Origin: LMDS01 sp039930465 | Lineage (GTDB): Bacteria > Pseudomonadota > Gammaproteobacteria > Burkholderiales > Burkholderiaceae_C | Assembly: GCA_039930465.1 (NCBI GenBank) | Contig: JBDTTU010000003.1 | Span: forward strand, 33,172 to 97,171 | Reading direction: 5' to 3' | Length of the DNA stretch: 64,000 nt | Shown: positions 8,694 to 17,271 of the stretch, piece by piece | Layout of the letters: each line of letters starts with the position of its first letter | Position numbering within the stretch: the first letter of the stretch is position 1 | Made by a program: the position numbers and the translations under genes | Notes under the pieces: model-generated | Told to the model about the DNA's origin: nothing | Database searches by the model: none | What the model saw: only the letters and a program-made list of their open reading frames with translations

Positions 8694-10591
8694 ACCCGAG
8701 CGGCGCGCAAGCGCCCGACGTCTTCGTCAGCTACGCGCGCAAGAACCGGCCGGTGGCCGAGCAGTTAGCCGAAGGCTTGAGCGCCAGTGGTCTGCAGGTC
8801 TGGTGGGACAGCGAGCTCTCGGCCGGCAGCGAGTTCGCTGCCGTGATCGAAACCAAGCTGCAGGGCGCGGCGGTGGTCATCGTGCTGTGGTCGGCCGACT
8901 CGGTGCGTTCGTCGTTCGTGCGCGACGAATGCTCGCGCGCCCTCAAGCACGACAAGCTGCTGCCGGTGCGCATCGAAGACATCGAGCTGCCGCTCGGCTT
9001 CGGCCAGTTGCACACGCTCGACCTGCTCGAATGGGAAGGTGATGCCGACGACGAAGCCTTCGAAAAACTGCTGCTCGAAGTGCGGCGGCGCCGGCAGCAG
9101 CGGGGCCATGCACCGAGAAGGCTGCTGAGCCCACTGCCGACGCCGCGCCCCGGCTTCGGGTGGCCGCGCCCGGTGACGCTGCTCACGGCGCTGCTGGTGC
9201 TGGTGTTCGCCGCCGGGGCCGTCACCTGGTATGTGCGCGATCTGCAAGAGCAGAAGGCGATCGAGCAGCGCGAAGCCCTGGCGCGGGCCGAGAAGCAGGC
9301 GCGCGAAGAGGCGCGCCGCATCGAAGCCAACAAGATCGAGGCCGAACGCCATTTTCGCGCCGGGCTCGACCTGCAGATCGCCGACGTGCCACAGCTCGAG
9401 AAAGCGCTGAACGAGTACCTGAGTGCCATCGAACGCGTGCCGGCGCATGCGCGTGCGCACTACTACCTGGGCCACGTCTACGCGCAGACTGGCAGGGGCC
9501 TGGATGCGCTTGTTTCATTCAAGCTGGCGCTTGCCGGCACCGAAGCACCGCTCGACCGCAGCCAGCGCGCGGTGGCCGAAAAGCAGGTGCTCGCGCTGGC
9601 CGTGGTGGAAGGTGAAGAAGCGCCCGTCACGCGGGCTGCGGGCATTGCGGAGCCGGCGCCTGCACCAGCGCCACGGGTCAGCGCAGCGGGCAGCGGCGGC
9701 CCCGACCGCGGCGTGGCGGTGGCCGCGGCACCGTCACCGCGCCCGCCGACAGCGAGTGCAGACACTGAAGTGCTGACACGTTCGATCAAAACGAAGCCCG
9801 CCGCAGGGGCCGCAGGGGCCGCAGCCCGGCCCGCGCCCGCGGTGGTGGCGGCGGTGCCCAGCCCCGTCGCTCCGCGCGAGCCGCCACGCATCGAGTCGCC
9901 CGAAGCCGCCATGGCGCTGCTGGCCAAAAGCGTGGACGGCCTGTTCGATGCGAACAAGGAAACCCGAATCACCGCGACCACAAGCCTCGTACTCGACCCG
10001 CAGGCCTTGTCAGACGCGGTGCCGATCGCGGTAGCTCGGGCTGTGAAGGCGGCCGGCGCGGGGCCGTCGGGCATGAACGCGGCTGCGTCTTCGGGCGTGG
10101 TAAACACGCTGGTGCTGCTGCAAAGTGCGTTGCCCGGCACGCTGCGGGTGAACCGCGCCGCGATCGAAGAACTGCTGGCGGCGGCCCTGCCGCTGGGCGA
10201 CTACACCGCATTGCAGGCCGGCAAGGTGCGCGAGCTGATGAAGCAGTCTGCGGCGCGCCACCCGCTCGCTTACATCCAGATCGCCAACGAAGCGCAGCGG
10301 CCGATCGCCGAAGCGCTGGCGCTGAAGATGCGCAGCTTCGGTTACGACGCGCCGGGCATCGAGCTCGTTGGCAACCGCGCCCCCGAAGTCACGCAACTGC
10401 GCGTGCAGGGCAAGAGCGACCGCAGTTATGCCCGCTGGGTGCGCAAGGTGCTGGCCGAGGCGGTCAACGCGCAGCCGGCGGTTAGTGCGCTGCGCAACGC
10501 CAAGCCGGGTGTCGACACCTACGAGATCTGGCTCGGGCGCCTGCTCTGCGCCCCCGGTGGCCGGGTGCTGGCCAGCTGCAAGCCAGCGTAG
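8690..10591 (+). CDS. TIR domain, membrane-anchored TPR protein
   Basis: This 633-residue protein starts at an ATG overlapping the CHAT gene stop by four bases (ATGA). Residues about 8-140 are a TIR domain (DVFVSYARKNRPVAEQL; RSSFVRDE with the probable catalytic Glu). One transmembrane helix lies at about 162-183 (LLTALLVLVFAAGAVTWYV), followed by a charged coiled coil and TPR-like helices to about residue 300. Next comes a Pro/Ala-rich linker, then an unrecognised C-terminal domain of about 230 residues (GYDAPGIELVGNRAPEV). The layout predicts a cytoplasmic TIR and a periplasmic TPR/C-terminal sensor part. The tight coupling says it acts with the CHAT protein. Confidence 0.86.
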   Translation: MNPSGAQAPDVFVSYARKNRPVAEQLAEGLSASGLQVWWDSELSAGSEFAAVIETKLQGAAVVIVLWSADSVRSSFVRDECSRALKHDKLLPVRIEDIELPLGFGQLHTLDLLEWEGDADDEAFEKLLLEVRRRRQQRGHAPRRLLSPLPTPRPGFGWPRPVTLLTALLVLVFAAGAVTWYVRDLQEQKAIEQREALARAEKQAREEARRIEANKIEAERHFRAGLDLQIADVPQLEKALNEYLSAIERVPAHARAHYYLGHVYAQTGRGLDALVSFKLALAGTEAPLDRSQRAVAEKQVLALAVVEGEEAPVTRAAGIAEPAPAPAPRVSAAGSGGPDRGVAVAAAPSPRPPTASADTEVLTRSIKTKPAAGAAGAAARPAPAVVAAVPSPVAPREPPRIESPEAAMALLAKSVDGLFDANKETRITATTSLVLDPQALSDAVPIAVARAVKAAGAGPSGMNAAASSGVVNTLVLLQSALPGTLRVNRAAIEELLAAALPLGDYTALQAGKVRELMKQSAARHPLAYIQIANEAQRPIAEALALKMRSFGYDAPGIELVGNRAPEVTQLRVQGKSDRSYARWVRKVLAEAVNAQPAVSALRNAKPGVDTYEIWLGRLLCAPGGRVLASCKPA

Positions 10592-10686
10592 GACGGCAAC
10601 TACGCGCGTGCGCGGCGTGGTCTGCTGTGCGCTGCGTGCGATGCTGTTGACACTCCCGTCTCCATCTCAAGGCGGAACAGAAAACC

Positions 10687-11499
10687 ATGACCCCACTTCT
10701 CAAAGCCGTGTTGACCGTTGCCACCGTGGCCGTCGCCGCTCAAGCCTCGGCGCAAGTCACTTTCCACGAGCGCGAAGGTTTCCAGGGGCGCACCTTCACG
10801 ACCGAGCGGCCGGTGACGAACTTCCAGCGCTACGGCTTCAACGACCGCGCGTCGTCGGTCGTCGTGCTGCGCGACCGGTGGGAGGTGTGCAGCGACGCGC
10901 AATTCAAAGGCCGCTGTGTCGTGCTGCGCCCGGGGCGTTATGCCTCGCTGGCCGAGATGGGCATGAACGACCGTGCCTCTTCGGCTCGTCTGGTCGGCCG
11001 CAATGTGCGTGTTTCCAATGACCGTTTTGTGCCGGTGCCTGTGCCCGTCTACGACAACCACCGGCGCCCCAACGAACGCCTCTATCAGGCCAACGTGACC
11101 TCGGTGCGCGCGGTGCTGGGCAAGCCCGAACAGCGCTGCTGGGTCGAGCGCGAACAGGTGGCCCCCGAACAGCGGGGTGACGTGAACGTGGGCGCGGCGA
11201 TCGTCGGCGCCGTGCTCGGCGGCGTGCTCGGCCACCAGGTGGGTGGCGGGCGCGGCAAAGACATCGCCACCGCCGGTGGCGCGGTGGCGGGTGCTGCGCT
11301 CGGCGCCAACGTGGGCCGCGACGGCGGGCAGCCGGCCATCACGCGCGACGTGCGGCGCTGCGACACCGCGCCCAGCCAGGCTCGCCCCGACTACTGGGAC
11401 GTGAGCTACGTTTTCCGCGGGCAGGAACACCACATCCAGATGGTCAGCCCGCCGGGGCGCACGATCACGGTGAACCGCCGGGGTGAGCCTCGCGCGTAG
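10687..11499 (+). CDS. Beta/gamma-crystallin family protein with glycine-zipper 2TM domain
   Basis: This 270-residue protein has a signal peptide cleaved after about residue 22 (AQASA). Residues 23-105 hold two Greek-key motifs (TFHEREGFQGRTF; CSDAQFKGRCVVLRPG), as in bacterial beta/gamma-crystallins. Residues about 165-205 form a Gly/Ala-rich glycine zipper (AAIVGAVLGGVLGHQVGGG) like that of SlyB/RcnB-type envelope proteins. It is probably an envelope or periplasmic protein. It lies 95 bases after the TIR-TPR gene on the same strand; whether it shares the transcript is unclear. Confidence 0.82.
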   Translation: MTPLLKAVLTVATVAVAAQASAQVTFHEREGFQGRTFTTERPVTNFQRYGFNDRASSVVVLRDRWEVCSDAQFKGRCVVLRPGRYASLAEMGMNDRASSARLVGRNVRVSNDRFVPVPVPVYDNHRRPNERLYQANVTSVRAVLGKPEQRCWVEREQVAPEQRGDVNVGAAIVGAVLGGVLGHQVGGGRGKDIATAGGAVAGAALGANVGRDGGQPAITRDVRRCDTAPSQARPDYWDVSYVFRGQEHHIQMVSPPGRTITVNRRGEPRA

Positions 11500-11686
11500 C
11501 GGTATCGCGCTCCCACACGGAGCGAGAACGATGCCGTGCCGGGTCTGCCGAGCCTTTGCGCGCTGGCCCTCGGGGCTGGCCGATCAGCCCACGCGCAAGA
11601 CGCTGCCGGCCGCGTGACGGCTGCAGCGCGTTGAGGCGGCGAGTCTGCGAAACTGGCCGATTCGCAGCAACCAAAGCCTCACCACC

Positions 11687-12124
11687 ATGACCGCGATATG
11701 GAAACAAACCACCAGCGTCGACATCCTGTGCGCACTCCACGTCGACACCGTTGTGGCGCTGCTCGGCATCGAATTCCTGGAGGTCGGTGACGACTTCATC
11801 CGCGCCCGCGTGCCGGTCGATTCGCGCACGCGCCAGCCGATGGGCATTCTGCACGGCGGAGTCTCGGTGGTTCTTGCCGAAACGCTCGGTTCCTGTGGTG
11901 CGGCGTTCGCGTCGCCCGCGGGCCACCGGGCCGTGGGGCTCGACATCAACGCCAACCACCTGCGCAGCGCCAGCGAAGGCTGGGTTACCGGCATCGCGCG
12001 GCCGATTCACATCGGCCGCACAACCCACGTGTGGCAGATCGATCTGAGCAACGAGAAGGGGCAGCTCACCTGCGTGTCGCGCCTCACGATGGCGATTCTT
12101 GCGCCGGCCGCGTCGGTGCCCTGA
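11687..12124 (+). CDS. PaaI/MenI-type hotdog-fold thioesterase
   Basis: This 145-residue single hotdog domain carries the family signature GILHGGVSVVLAETLGS, whose HGG and Glu belong to the active site of 4HBT-type acyl-CoA thioesterases. VGLDINANHLRSASEG and a C-terminal beta strand complete the fold. The closest described relatives are the 1,4-dihydroxy-2-naphthoyl-CoA/EntH group, but the substrate cannot be inferred here and no menaquinone genes are nearby. The 187 bases before it hold no feature I can support. Confidence 0.88.
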   Translation: MTAIWKQTTSVDILCALHVDTVVALLGIEFLEVGDDFIRARVPVDSRTRQPMGILHGGVSVVLAETLGSCGAAFASPAGHRAVGLDINANHLRSASEGWVTGIARPIHIGRTTHVWQIDLSNEKGQLTCVSRLTMAILAPAASVP

Positions 12125-12135
12125 GCGGGCGCCGA

Positions 12136-12825
12136 TCAAGCGGAGTAGCCGAGCACCGCGAAGAAGTGGCAGGCGCTGCCACCGAGCACGAACAGGTGCC
12201 ACACGAAGTGTGCGTATCGCACCCGCGAGTCGTAGAGAAACACCACTGCACCGGCGGTGTACGACACACCACCCGCAATGAGCCAGGCCAGGCCCGCACC
12301 CGGCATGCGCGCCAGCAGTGGCGCCGCGGCGATCACCGCGACCCAGCCCATCGCCACGTAGAGGCCGGTGGACCAGAGCGGGTGCTTCAGCAGGTTCAGC
12401 AGCTTGGCCGCCATGCCGAGTGCAGCCATGGACCACACCACGCCGAAGAGTGACCAGCCCCAGCCGCCGCGCAGCACGCCGAGCACGAAGGGTGTGTAGC
12501 TGCCGGCGATGAAGAGGTAAATGGCCGCGTGGTCACAGCGGTTGAGCAGCTCCTTGGCGCGGCCGGCCGGTACCGCGTGGTATACGGCCGAGACCAGATA
12601 CAACAACATCATCGTGGCCGAGAACACGCACACGGCCACGTTGTTCATCGCGCTGCCCTTGCCTTGCGCGAAGCCCAGCAAGACCGGCAGCGACGCCACG
12701 GCCAGCAGGAAGCCGATGCCGTGGCTGATGCTGTTGGCGATCTCTTCGCCCCAGGTCTGGGGCCGGTCGGTGAGGGGCAGCTTGGGCATGGCAGAGGCGT
12801 GCATGGCTTGAGCGGTCAGGGTCAT
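12136..12825 (-). CDS. trhA: TrhA/hemolysin III family membrane protein
   Basis: This protein has 229 residues and seven predicted membrane helices. The conserved residues of the hemolysin III/PAQR superfamily are present: SISHGIGFLL near the N-terminus, CDHAAIYLFIAGSYTPF, and the paired histidines of HFVWHLFVLGGSACHFF. In this superfamily they form a zinc-binding hydrolase-like site. Members are linked to membrane energetics and lipid homeostasis; haemolysis is historical naming. The start is the first ATG after an in-frame gap; later ATGs at codons 8 and 13 are possible. It is convergent with the thioesterase gene. Confidence 0.88.
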   Translation of the reverse strand: MTLTAQAMHASAMPKLPLTDRPQTWGEEIANSISHGIGFLLAVASLPVLLGFAQGKGSAMNNVAVCVFSATMMLLYLVSAVYHAVPAGRAKELLNRCDHAAIYLFIAGSYTPFVLGVLRGGWGWSLFGVVWSMAALGMAAKLLNLLKHPLWSTGLYVAMGWVAVIAAAPLLARMPGAGLAWLIAGGVSYTAGAVVFLYDSRVRYAHFVWHLFVLGGSACHFFAVLGYSA

Positions 12826-12890
12826 TGAACGCCCGACGCGAGCCGGTTGCCATCCCCTTGTCGGGGGAGCAAAAAAGTCACGGCTCAGTG

Positions 12891-13655
12891 TCAGCGCCCG
12901 CCGGTCACATCGACGATGGCGCCGGTGGTGTAGCTCGACGCGCCCGACAGCAACCAGGCGATCGCCTGCGCCACTTCTTCGGCGCTGCCGGCGCGCTGCA
13001 TCGGCACCAGCGGCGCCATCTGGCTGGCGCGGTCGGGCAGGCCGCCGGAGGCGTGGATCTCGGTCTCGATGATGCCCGGGCGCACCGCGTTGACCCGTAT
13101 GCCTTCGAGCGCCACTTCCTTGGCCAGCCCCATCGTGAACACGTCGATCGCACCCTTGGCCGCAGCGTAGTCCACGTACTGCGCGGGCGCGCCGATGCGC
13201 GACGCGGCCGACGAGAGGTTGACGATCGCGCCGCCGTTCCCGCCGTGTTTTGTCGACAGGCGCTTCACCGCTTCGCGCGCACACAGGAAGCTGCCGAATA
13301 CATTGATCGCGAACATACGCTGCCAGCGTGGCAGGCTCATGACATCGACACGCGCCTGCACGTCGACCACGCCGGCGTTGTTGACGAGCGCGCCCAGCGG
13401 CGGCAGCTCGCGTTCGATCGTGGCGAACATGGCGAGCACCTGCGCTTCGTCGGACACATCGGCCTGCACGGCCAGCGCGGTGCCGCCTGCGGCGCGGATT
13501 TGCGCCACGATCGCCGCAGCGGGGGCTTCGCCACGGGTGTAGTTCACGGCCACAGCCCAGCCTTGTTGCGCACACAGCAGCGAGGTGGCGGCGCCAATGC
13601 CACGGCCACCGCCGGTGACGAGCACGGTGCGCTGGGGGGTGGTGTTTGTTGCCAT
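12891..13655 (-). CDS. SDR family NAD(P)-dependent oxidoreductase
   Basis: This 254-residue classical short-chain dehydrogenase has the nucleotide-binding TGGGRGIGAA motif, NNAG, a catalytic serine in NLSSAAS and the Tyr-Lys pair as YVDYAAAKGA. The C-terminal DVTGGR block is standard. It is of the FabG-like glucose-1-dehydrogenase/3-oxoacyl reductase type. The substrate is unknown. It lies 29 bases downstream of the FHA gene and probably belongs to the leftward protease-FHA-SDR transcript. Confidence 0.9.
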   Translation of the reverse strand: MATNTTPQRTVLVTGGGRGIGAATSLLCAQQGWAVAVNYTRGEAPAAAIVAQIRAAGGTALAVQADVSDEAQVLAMFATIERELPPLGALVNNAGVVDVQARVDVMSLPRWQRMFAINVFGSFLCAREAVKRLSTKHGGNGGAIVNLSSAASRIGAPAQYVDYAAAKGAIDVFTMGLAKEVALEGIRVNAVRPGIIETEIHASGGLPDRASQMAPLVPMQRAGSAEEVAQAIAWLLSGASSYTTGAIVDVTGGR

Positions 13656-13684
13656 GCTCGCTTCGCCTCGTGTCTTTGCGTTGC

Positions 13685-14809
13685 TCACTCTTCGCTCTCG
13701 CCACGGCCACCGGCTTCGTCGGCGCCACTCGTTTCTTTCGCCTTCTTGTCGAGCGGCGCTTTCAGGGCCGCCAGGCCGTCGATGAAAACGTCCTCGCTCA
13801 CTGGTTTGGCGAGCCGCATCAAAGGGGGGAGCAGGTGGTTCATGTACAGCTCTTCGCCGAACTGGTCGGTGCGCTGCACGTTGAACCAGAGTGTCAGCGC
13901 CACGCCGGTGACGCCACAGGCCACGGCCGCCCAGCGCAGCGCGCGGTGGCGGGCCGGTTCGACCGCCAGCAAGTGGAAATAGAGGGCGGTGGCGCCGACC
14001 GCATAAGTGCCTACGAAGGCGAAGTCGGTCAGCCACGGCCAGGAAAAAGCGAAGGCCAGGACAGCCGGCAAGGCGCCGACGATCAGCCAGGCCGTGCTGG
14101 AGATCAGGAACACCCGCAAATGCCAGCCGAAGCGCGCCTGGTGCGTGAAGGTCTTGGTCAGCAAGGCCCAAGCGCCGCACCAGATCAAGGCCCCCGCGAC
14201 CGTGCTGAGCAGCGTGGCACCGACTGCGCGGCCCAGGCCGTCGGGATCGGTATCGAGGTAGGTGTTGAAGAGCATGCCCAGCACCAACAGCAGGGCGGCA
14301 ACGACGATCGGCACCAGGCGCTGCCGCAGTGGCGCCACGACCGCCAGCGGCAGCTCGGGCGCCAGCATGTGGCTTGGCAGGCGCAGGCGCAGCCGGGTGC
14401 GGCCGATGCTGAATTCCGGCGCGTCGCCGCTCGTGGCGAGCGGCTGGCGCGCGCCGGTGGGCAGCTTCTTTGCGCCGAACTGCACACCGTTTTTCGTGGC
14501 GCCGACACAGAGCGCGAGGCCTTGTTCGTCGTGCACGAGCGTGAGGTGCTCGGCCGCCACATGGGCGTCGCTCAGCACCAGGTGGTTGTCGAGCCCCCGG
14601 CCGATGCGCAGCGGCCATTCACCAACACCGAAGCTCTGGCGCACCTGACCGTCGCGGTCGAGCACTTCGATCAGGGCCAGGCGGGCCGGAGTTTGCGCAG
14701 CTGTGCTGTTCTCGGGCGCAGGTTCGCGGGCCGGCGCTGCCACCACGGAATCGTCGGCCGGCGCGCACATCGGTTGCGTCGCCGGGGCGTCGTCGCCATG
14801 CGTCGTCAT
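13685..14809 (-). CDS. FHA domain multi-pass membrane protein
   Basis: This 374-residue protein starts at an ATG that overlaps the stop of the serine protease gene (ATGA). Residues about 42-145 form an FHA phosphothreonine-binding domain with IGRG (69-72), Ser80/His88 and TKNGV (Asn107). Residues about 160-330 contain around six hydrophobic helices, so the FHA domain should face the cytoplasm. No Ser/Thr kinase is near. Coupling to a secreted trypsin-like protease suggests that an intracellular phospho-signal is connected to an envelope protease, but this is an inference. Confidence 0.85.
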   Translation of the reverse strand: MTTHGDDAPATQPMCAPADDSVVAAPAREPAPENSTAAQTPARLALIEVLDRDGQVRQSFGVGEWPLRIGRGLDNHLVLSDAHVAAEHLTLVHDEQGLALCVGATKNGVQFGAKKLPTGARQPLATSGDAPEFSIGRTRLRLRLPSHMLAPELPLAVVAPLRQRLVPIVVAALLLVLGMLFNTYLDTDPDGLGRAVGATLLSTVAGALIWCGAWALLTKTFTHQARFGWHLRVFLISSTAWLIVGALPAVLAFAFSWPWLTDFAFVGTYAVGATALYFHLLAVEPARHRALRWAAVACGVTGVALTLWFNVQRTDQFGEELYMNHLLPPLMRLAKPVSEDVFIDGLAALKAPLDKKAKETSGADEAGGRGESEE

Positions 14810-16182
14810 TTCACCCACCCGTAAGCGTCGATGTAGTGGCGCGCGAGTTTTTGCGCGTTCTCGAAGCTCAGACCTTGGGCATCGAAGCGGCCCTGCACGC
14901 CGGCCTGGGGCTGGTCGAGCGTGGCCACCAGCACCGACAAGTCGTAGAGCTGCGGCAGTTTTTTGTACGCGCGCAGGCACACCACCGCTCGCAGCGGCAG
15001 GCCGTCGCGGTCGACGAAGGCTTCGTGGCACTGCGGCTTGGTCTGGTACCCGGGGCGCAAGCGCACAAACGACTCGTTGCGGAAGCTTGCCGAATAACGT
15101 GACGCAAAACGCAGTGTGCCGAGCTTGGTGCCGTCGTAGCTTTCGTGGCGCAGGCTGATCGCGCCGGTGGTGTAGTCGCCCACATAGATGCGCGTGTCCA
15201 TCACGCAGTCGGAGCGCTCCAGGTCGAGGCCGCCGGTGCGCGACGGCTCGCTGCTGCCCCAGCAGCGCATGAACTGGTCGCTCGGCACCGGCACCTTGTA
15301 GCGTGGGTGGGTGGCGCTCTTCCAGCCTTGTTTGATGAATCGATCCGTCAACGCCGCCTGGTGTTGCATCAGCTGGTCGGTGACGATGCCGTACGCGGCC
15401 GCCTTGATCGGCGGCGCGTCACGCCCGCGCTTGAGCAGGGCCGAGGCAAAACTCGCCGGCACCAGGAAGCTGACCTGTTCGCCGTCGACCCGCCGCGCCA
15501 CGTTGATGCCGATCACCCGGCCTTCCTGGTCAAGCGCCGGGCCGCCGCTCATGCCGCCGCTGAGCGCGCCGCCGAAGAAGATCTGCGGGTAGAAACTGCG
15601 CTTGACCAAGCCGTTGTAGTTGCCTTCGGTGACCGCAAAGCCCACGTCGAGCGGGTTGCCGAGCGAGTAGATGCGCTCGCCCTGCGCCAGCGCGCGCGCC
15701 TCAGGCCGGAACGAGAGCGCGTCGAAGGTCGGGCGGGTGGCGGCGGCGTCATCGGCCTTGAGCAAGGCCAGGTCGTGCAGCACGTCGAGCTGCAGGATCT
15801 GCAGCGGCGCTTCGCGGCCATCGGCCGTGACGTAGACGAGGTCGTGGCGCTCGGGCTTGAGCGCGGCTTCGGCAACGACGTGAAAGTTGGTGACGATGTG
15901 GCCTTCGGTCGACACGAAGAAGCCCGAGCCGACCGAGGTCTGGCTGGCGCGGCCCTTCAGCACCGTGCGGATCTGCACCAGCTGCGAGCGCGCCTGCTCG
16001 TAGACCTTGCGGGCCGACCACGACACCGGCGCCGAAGCCGGTGAGTCGGCCGCAGCGGCCGCGGCCGGCGCCGGCTGCGGCGCGCTCGTGGGTTGCCCCC
16101 AAGTGCTGGTCGGCAGGCCGCTCAGCGAGAATGCACAGACAAGACCGGCCAGTGCGGCGGCCCGCGGGTGAAATGGATTCAT
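14806..16182 (-). CDS. Exported trypsin-like (DegP-type S1C) serine protease
   Basis: This 458-residue protein has a signal peptide and an Ala/Pro-rich spacer to about residue 55. The protease domain has an intact triad: His101 in TNFHVV, Asp137 in HDLALL and Ser212 in GGMSGGPAL. No PDZ domain is seen. The C-terminal half (about 255-458) is unlike DegP and contains several cysteines (FMRCWGSSEP; SDCVMDTRI; QCHEAF), which suggests a disulfide-bonded periplasmic domain. It is the first gene of the leftward unit with the FHA protein and stands head-to-head with the ABC transporter genes. Confidence 0.87.
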   Translation of the reverse strand: MNPFHPRAAALAGLVCAFSLSGLPTSTWGQPTSAPQPAPAAAAAADSPASAPVSWSARKVYEQARSQLVQIRTVLKGRASQTSVGSGFFVSTEGHIVTNFHVVAEAALKPERHDLVYVTADGREAPLQILQLDVLHDLALLKADDAAATRPTFDALSFRPEARALAQGERIYSLGNPLDVGFAVTEGNYNGLVKRSFYPQIFFGGALSGGMSGGPALDQEGRVIGINVARRVDGEQVSFLVPASFASALLKRGRDAPPIKAAAYGIVTDQLMQHQAALTDRFIKQGWKSATHPRYKVPVPSDQFMRCWGSSEPSRTGGLDLERSDCVMDTRIYVGDYTTGAISLRHESYDGTKLGTLRFASRYSASFRNESFVRLRPGYQTKPQCHEAFVDRDGLPLRAVVCLRAYKKLPQLYDLSVLVATLDQPQAGVQGRFDAQGLSFENAQKLARHYIDAYGWVK

Positions 16183-16238
16183 TGAATTTCATTCTACGGG
16201 GCGCCCTTGGCCCACCACTTCACAAGGAGACTTTGACC

Positions 16239-17264
16239 ATGCAACGCCGCAGTTTTATTCTCGCCGGCAGCTCGCTGATCGCGATGCCCGCTTTCGTTTC
16301 AGCCCAGACCGTCGAGAAGCCCAAGCTCACCATCGCGGTCGGCGGCAAGAACCTGCTGTACTACCTGCCGCTCACCATCGCCGAGAGCCTGGGCTACTTC
16401 AAGGCCGAGGGCCTGGACGTGACCATCGCCGATTTTGCCGGCGGCTCGCGCGCCCTGCAGGCCATGATCGGCGGCAGCGCCGACGTGGTTTCGGGCGCCT
16501 TCGAGCACACCATCAACATGCAGGTGAAGGGCCAGCGCTTGCGTGCCTTCGTGCTGCAGGGTCGCGCGCCGCAGATCGTGTTGGGCGTGAACCCGAAGAC
16601 GATGCCCAACTTCAAGAGTGTGGCCGACCTCAAGGGCAAGAAGCTCGGCGTCACCGCGCCGGGCTCCAGCACCAACGTGCTCGCCAACTTCGTGCTCGGC
16701 AAGGCCGGGCTGAAGCCAGGCGACGTGTCGATCATCGGTGTGGGCGCCGGCAGCGGCGCGGTGGCGGCGATGCGCTCGGGCCAGATCGACGCGATCAGCA
16801 ACCTCGACCCGGTGATCACGCTGCTGGCGCGCTCGGGCGACCTGAAGATCGTTTCCGACACCCGCGTGGTCAGCGAGGCCGACAAGATTTTCGGCGGTCC
16901 GATGCCGGCCGGCTGCCTGTACGCGCCGCAGAGTTTCATCGACAAATACCCGGCCACCGCGCAGGCGTTGGCGAACGCGATCGTGCGCGCCGACAAATGG
17001 ATTCAGGCGGCGGGTGCTGGCGACATCATCAAGGCCGTGCCCGAGAGTTATTTGCTCGGCGACCGGGCGGTGTATGTCGATGCCTTCCTCGCGGCGAAGG
17101 GGGCGCTGTCGGTCGATGGCTTGTTCCCCGAGGCGGGGCCCGAGACCGCGCGGCGCGCGCTTGCGAGCATCGACCCCGCAATCGCCGGCGCGAAGATCGA
17201 TTTGGGCGCGATCTACACCAACGAGTTCGTGAAGAAGGCCAACGCGAAATACCCCAAAGGCTGA
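16239..17264 (+). CDS. NitT/TauT-family ABC transporter substrate-binding protein
   Basis: This 341-residue protein starts after AAGGAGA and has a signal peptide (MQRRSFILAGSSLIAMPAFVSA). The NMT1/SsuA-like fold is recognisable from YYLPLTIAESLGYFKAEGLDV and GGSRALQAMIGGSADVVSG. Such proteins bind sulfonates, nitrate, pyrimidine precursors or aromatic acids. The ligand cannot be told from sequence. It is the first gene of a four-gene rightward unit with the ATPase, the permease and a PhoX-type phosphatase. Confidence 0.9.
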   Translation: MQRRSFILAGSSLIAMPAFVSAQTVEKPKLTIAVGGKNLLYYLPLTIAESLGYFKAEGLDVTIADFAGGSRALQAMIGGSADVVSGAFEHTINMQVKGQRLRAFVLQGRAPQIVLGVNPKTMPNFKSVADLKGKKLGVTAPGSSTNVLANFVLGKAGLKPGDVSIIGVGAGSGAVAAMRSGQIDAISNLDPVITLLARSGDLKIVSDTRVVSEADKIFGGPMPAGCLYAPQSFIDKYPATAQALANAIVRADKWIQAAGAGDIIKAVPESYLLGDRAVYVDAFLAAKGALSVDGLFPEAGPETARRALASIDPAIAGAKIDLGAIYTNEFVKKANAKYPKG

Positions 17265-17271
17265 TGCGCTG

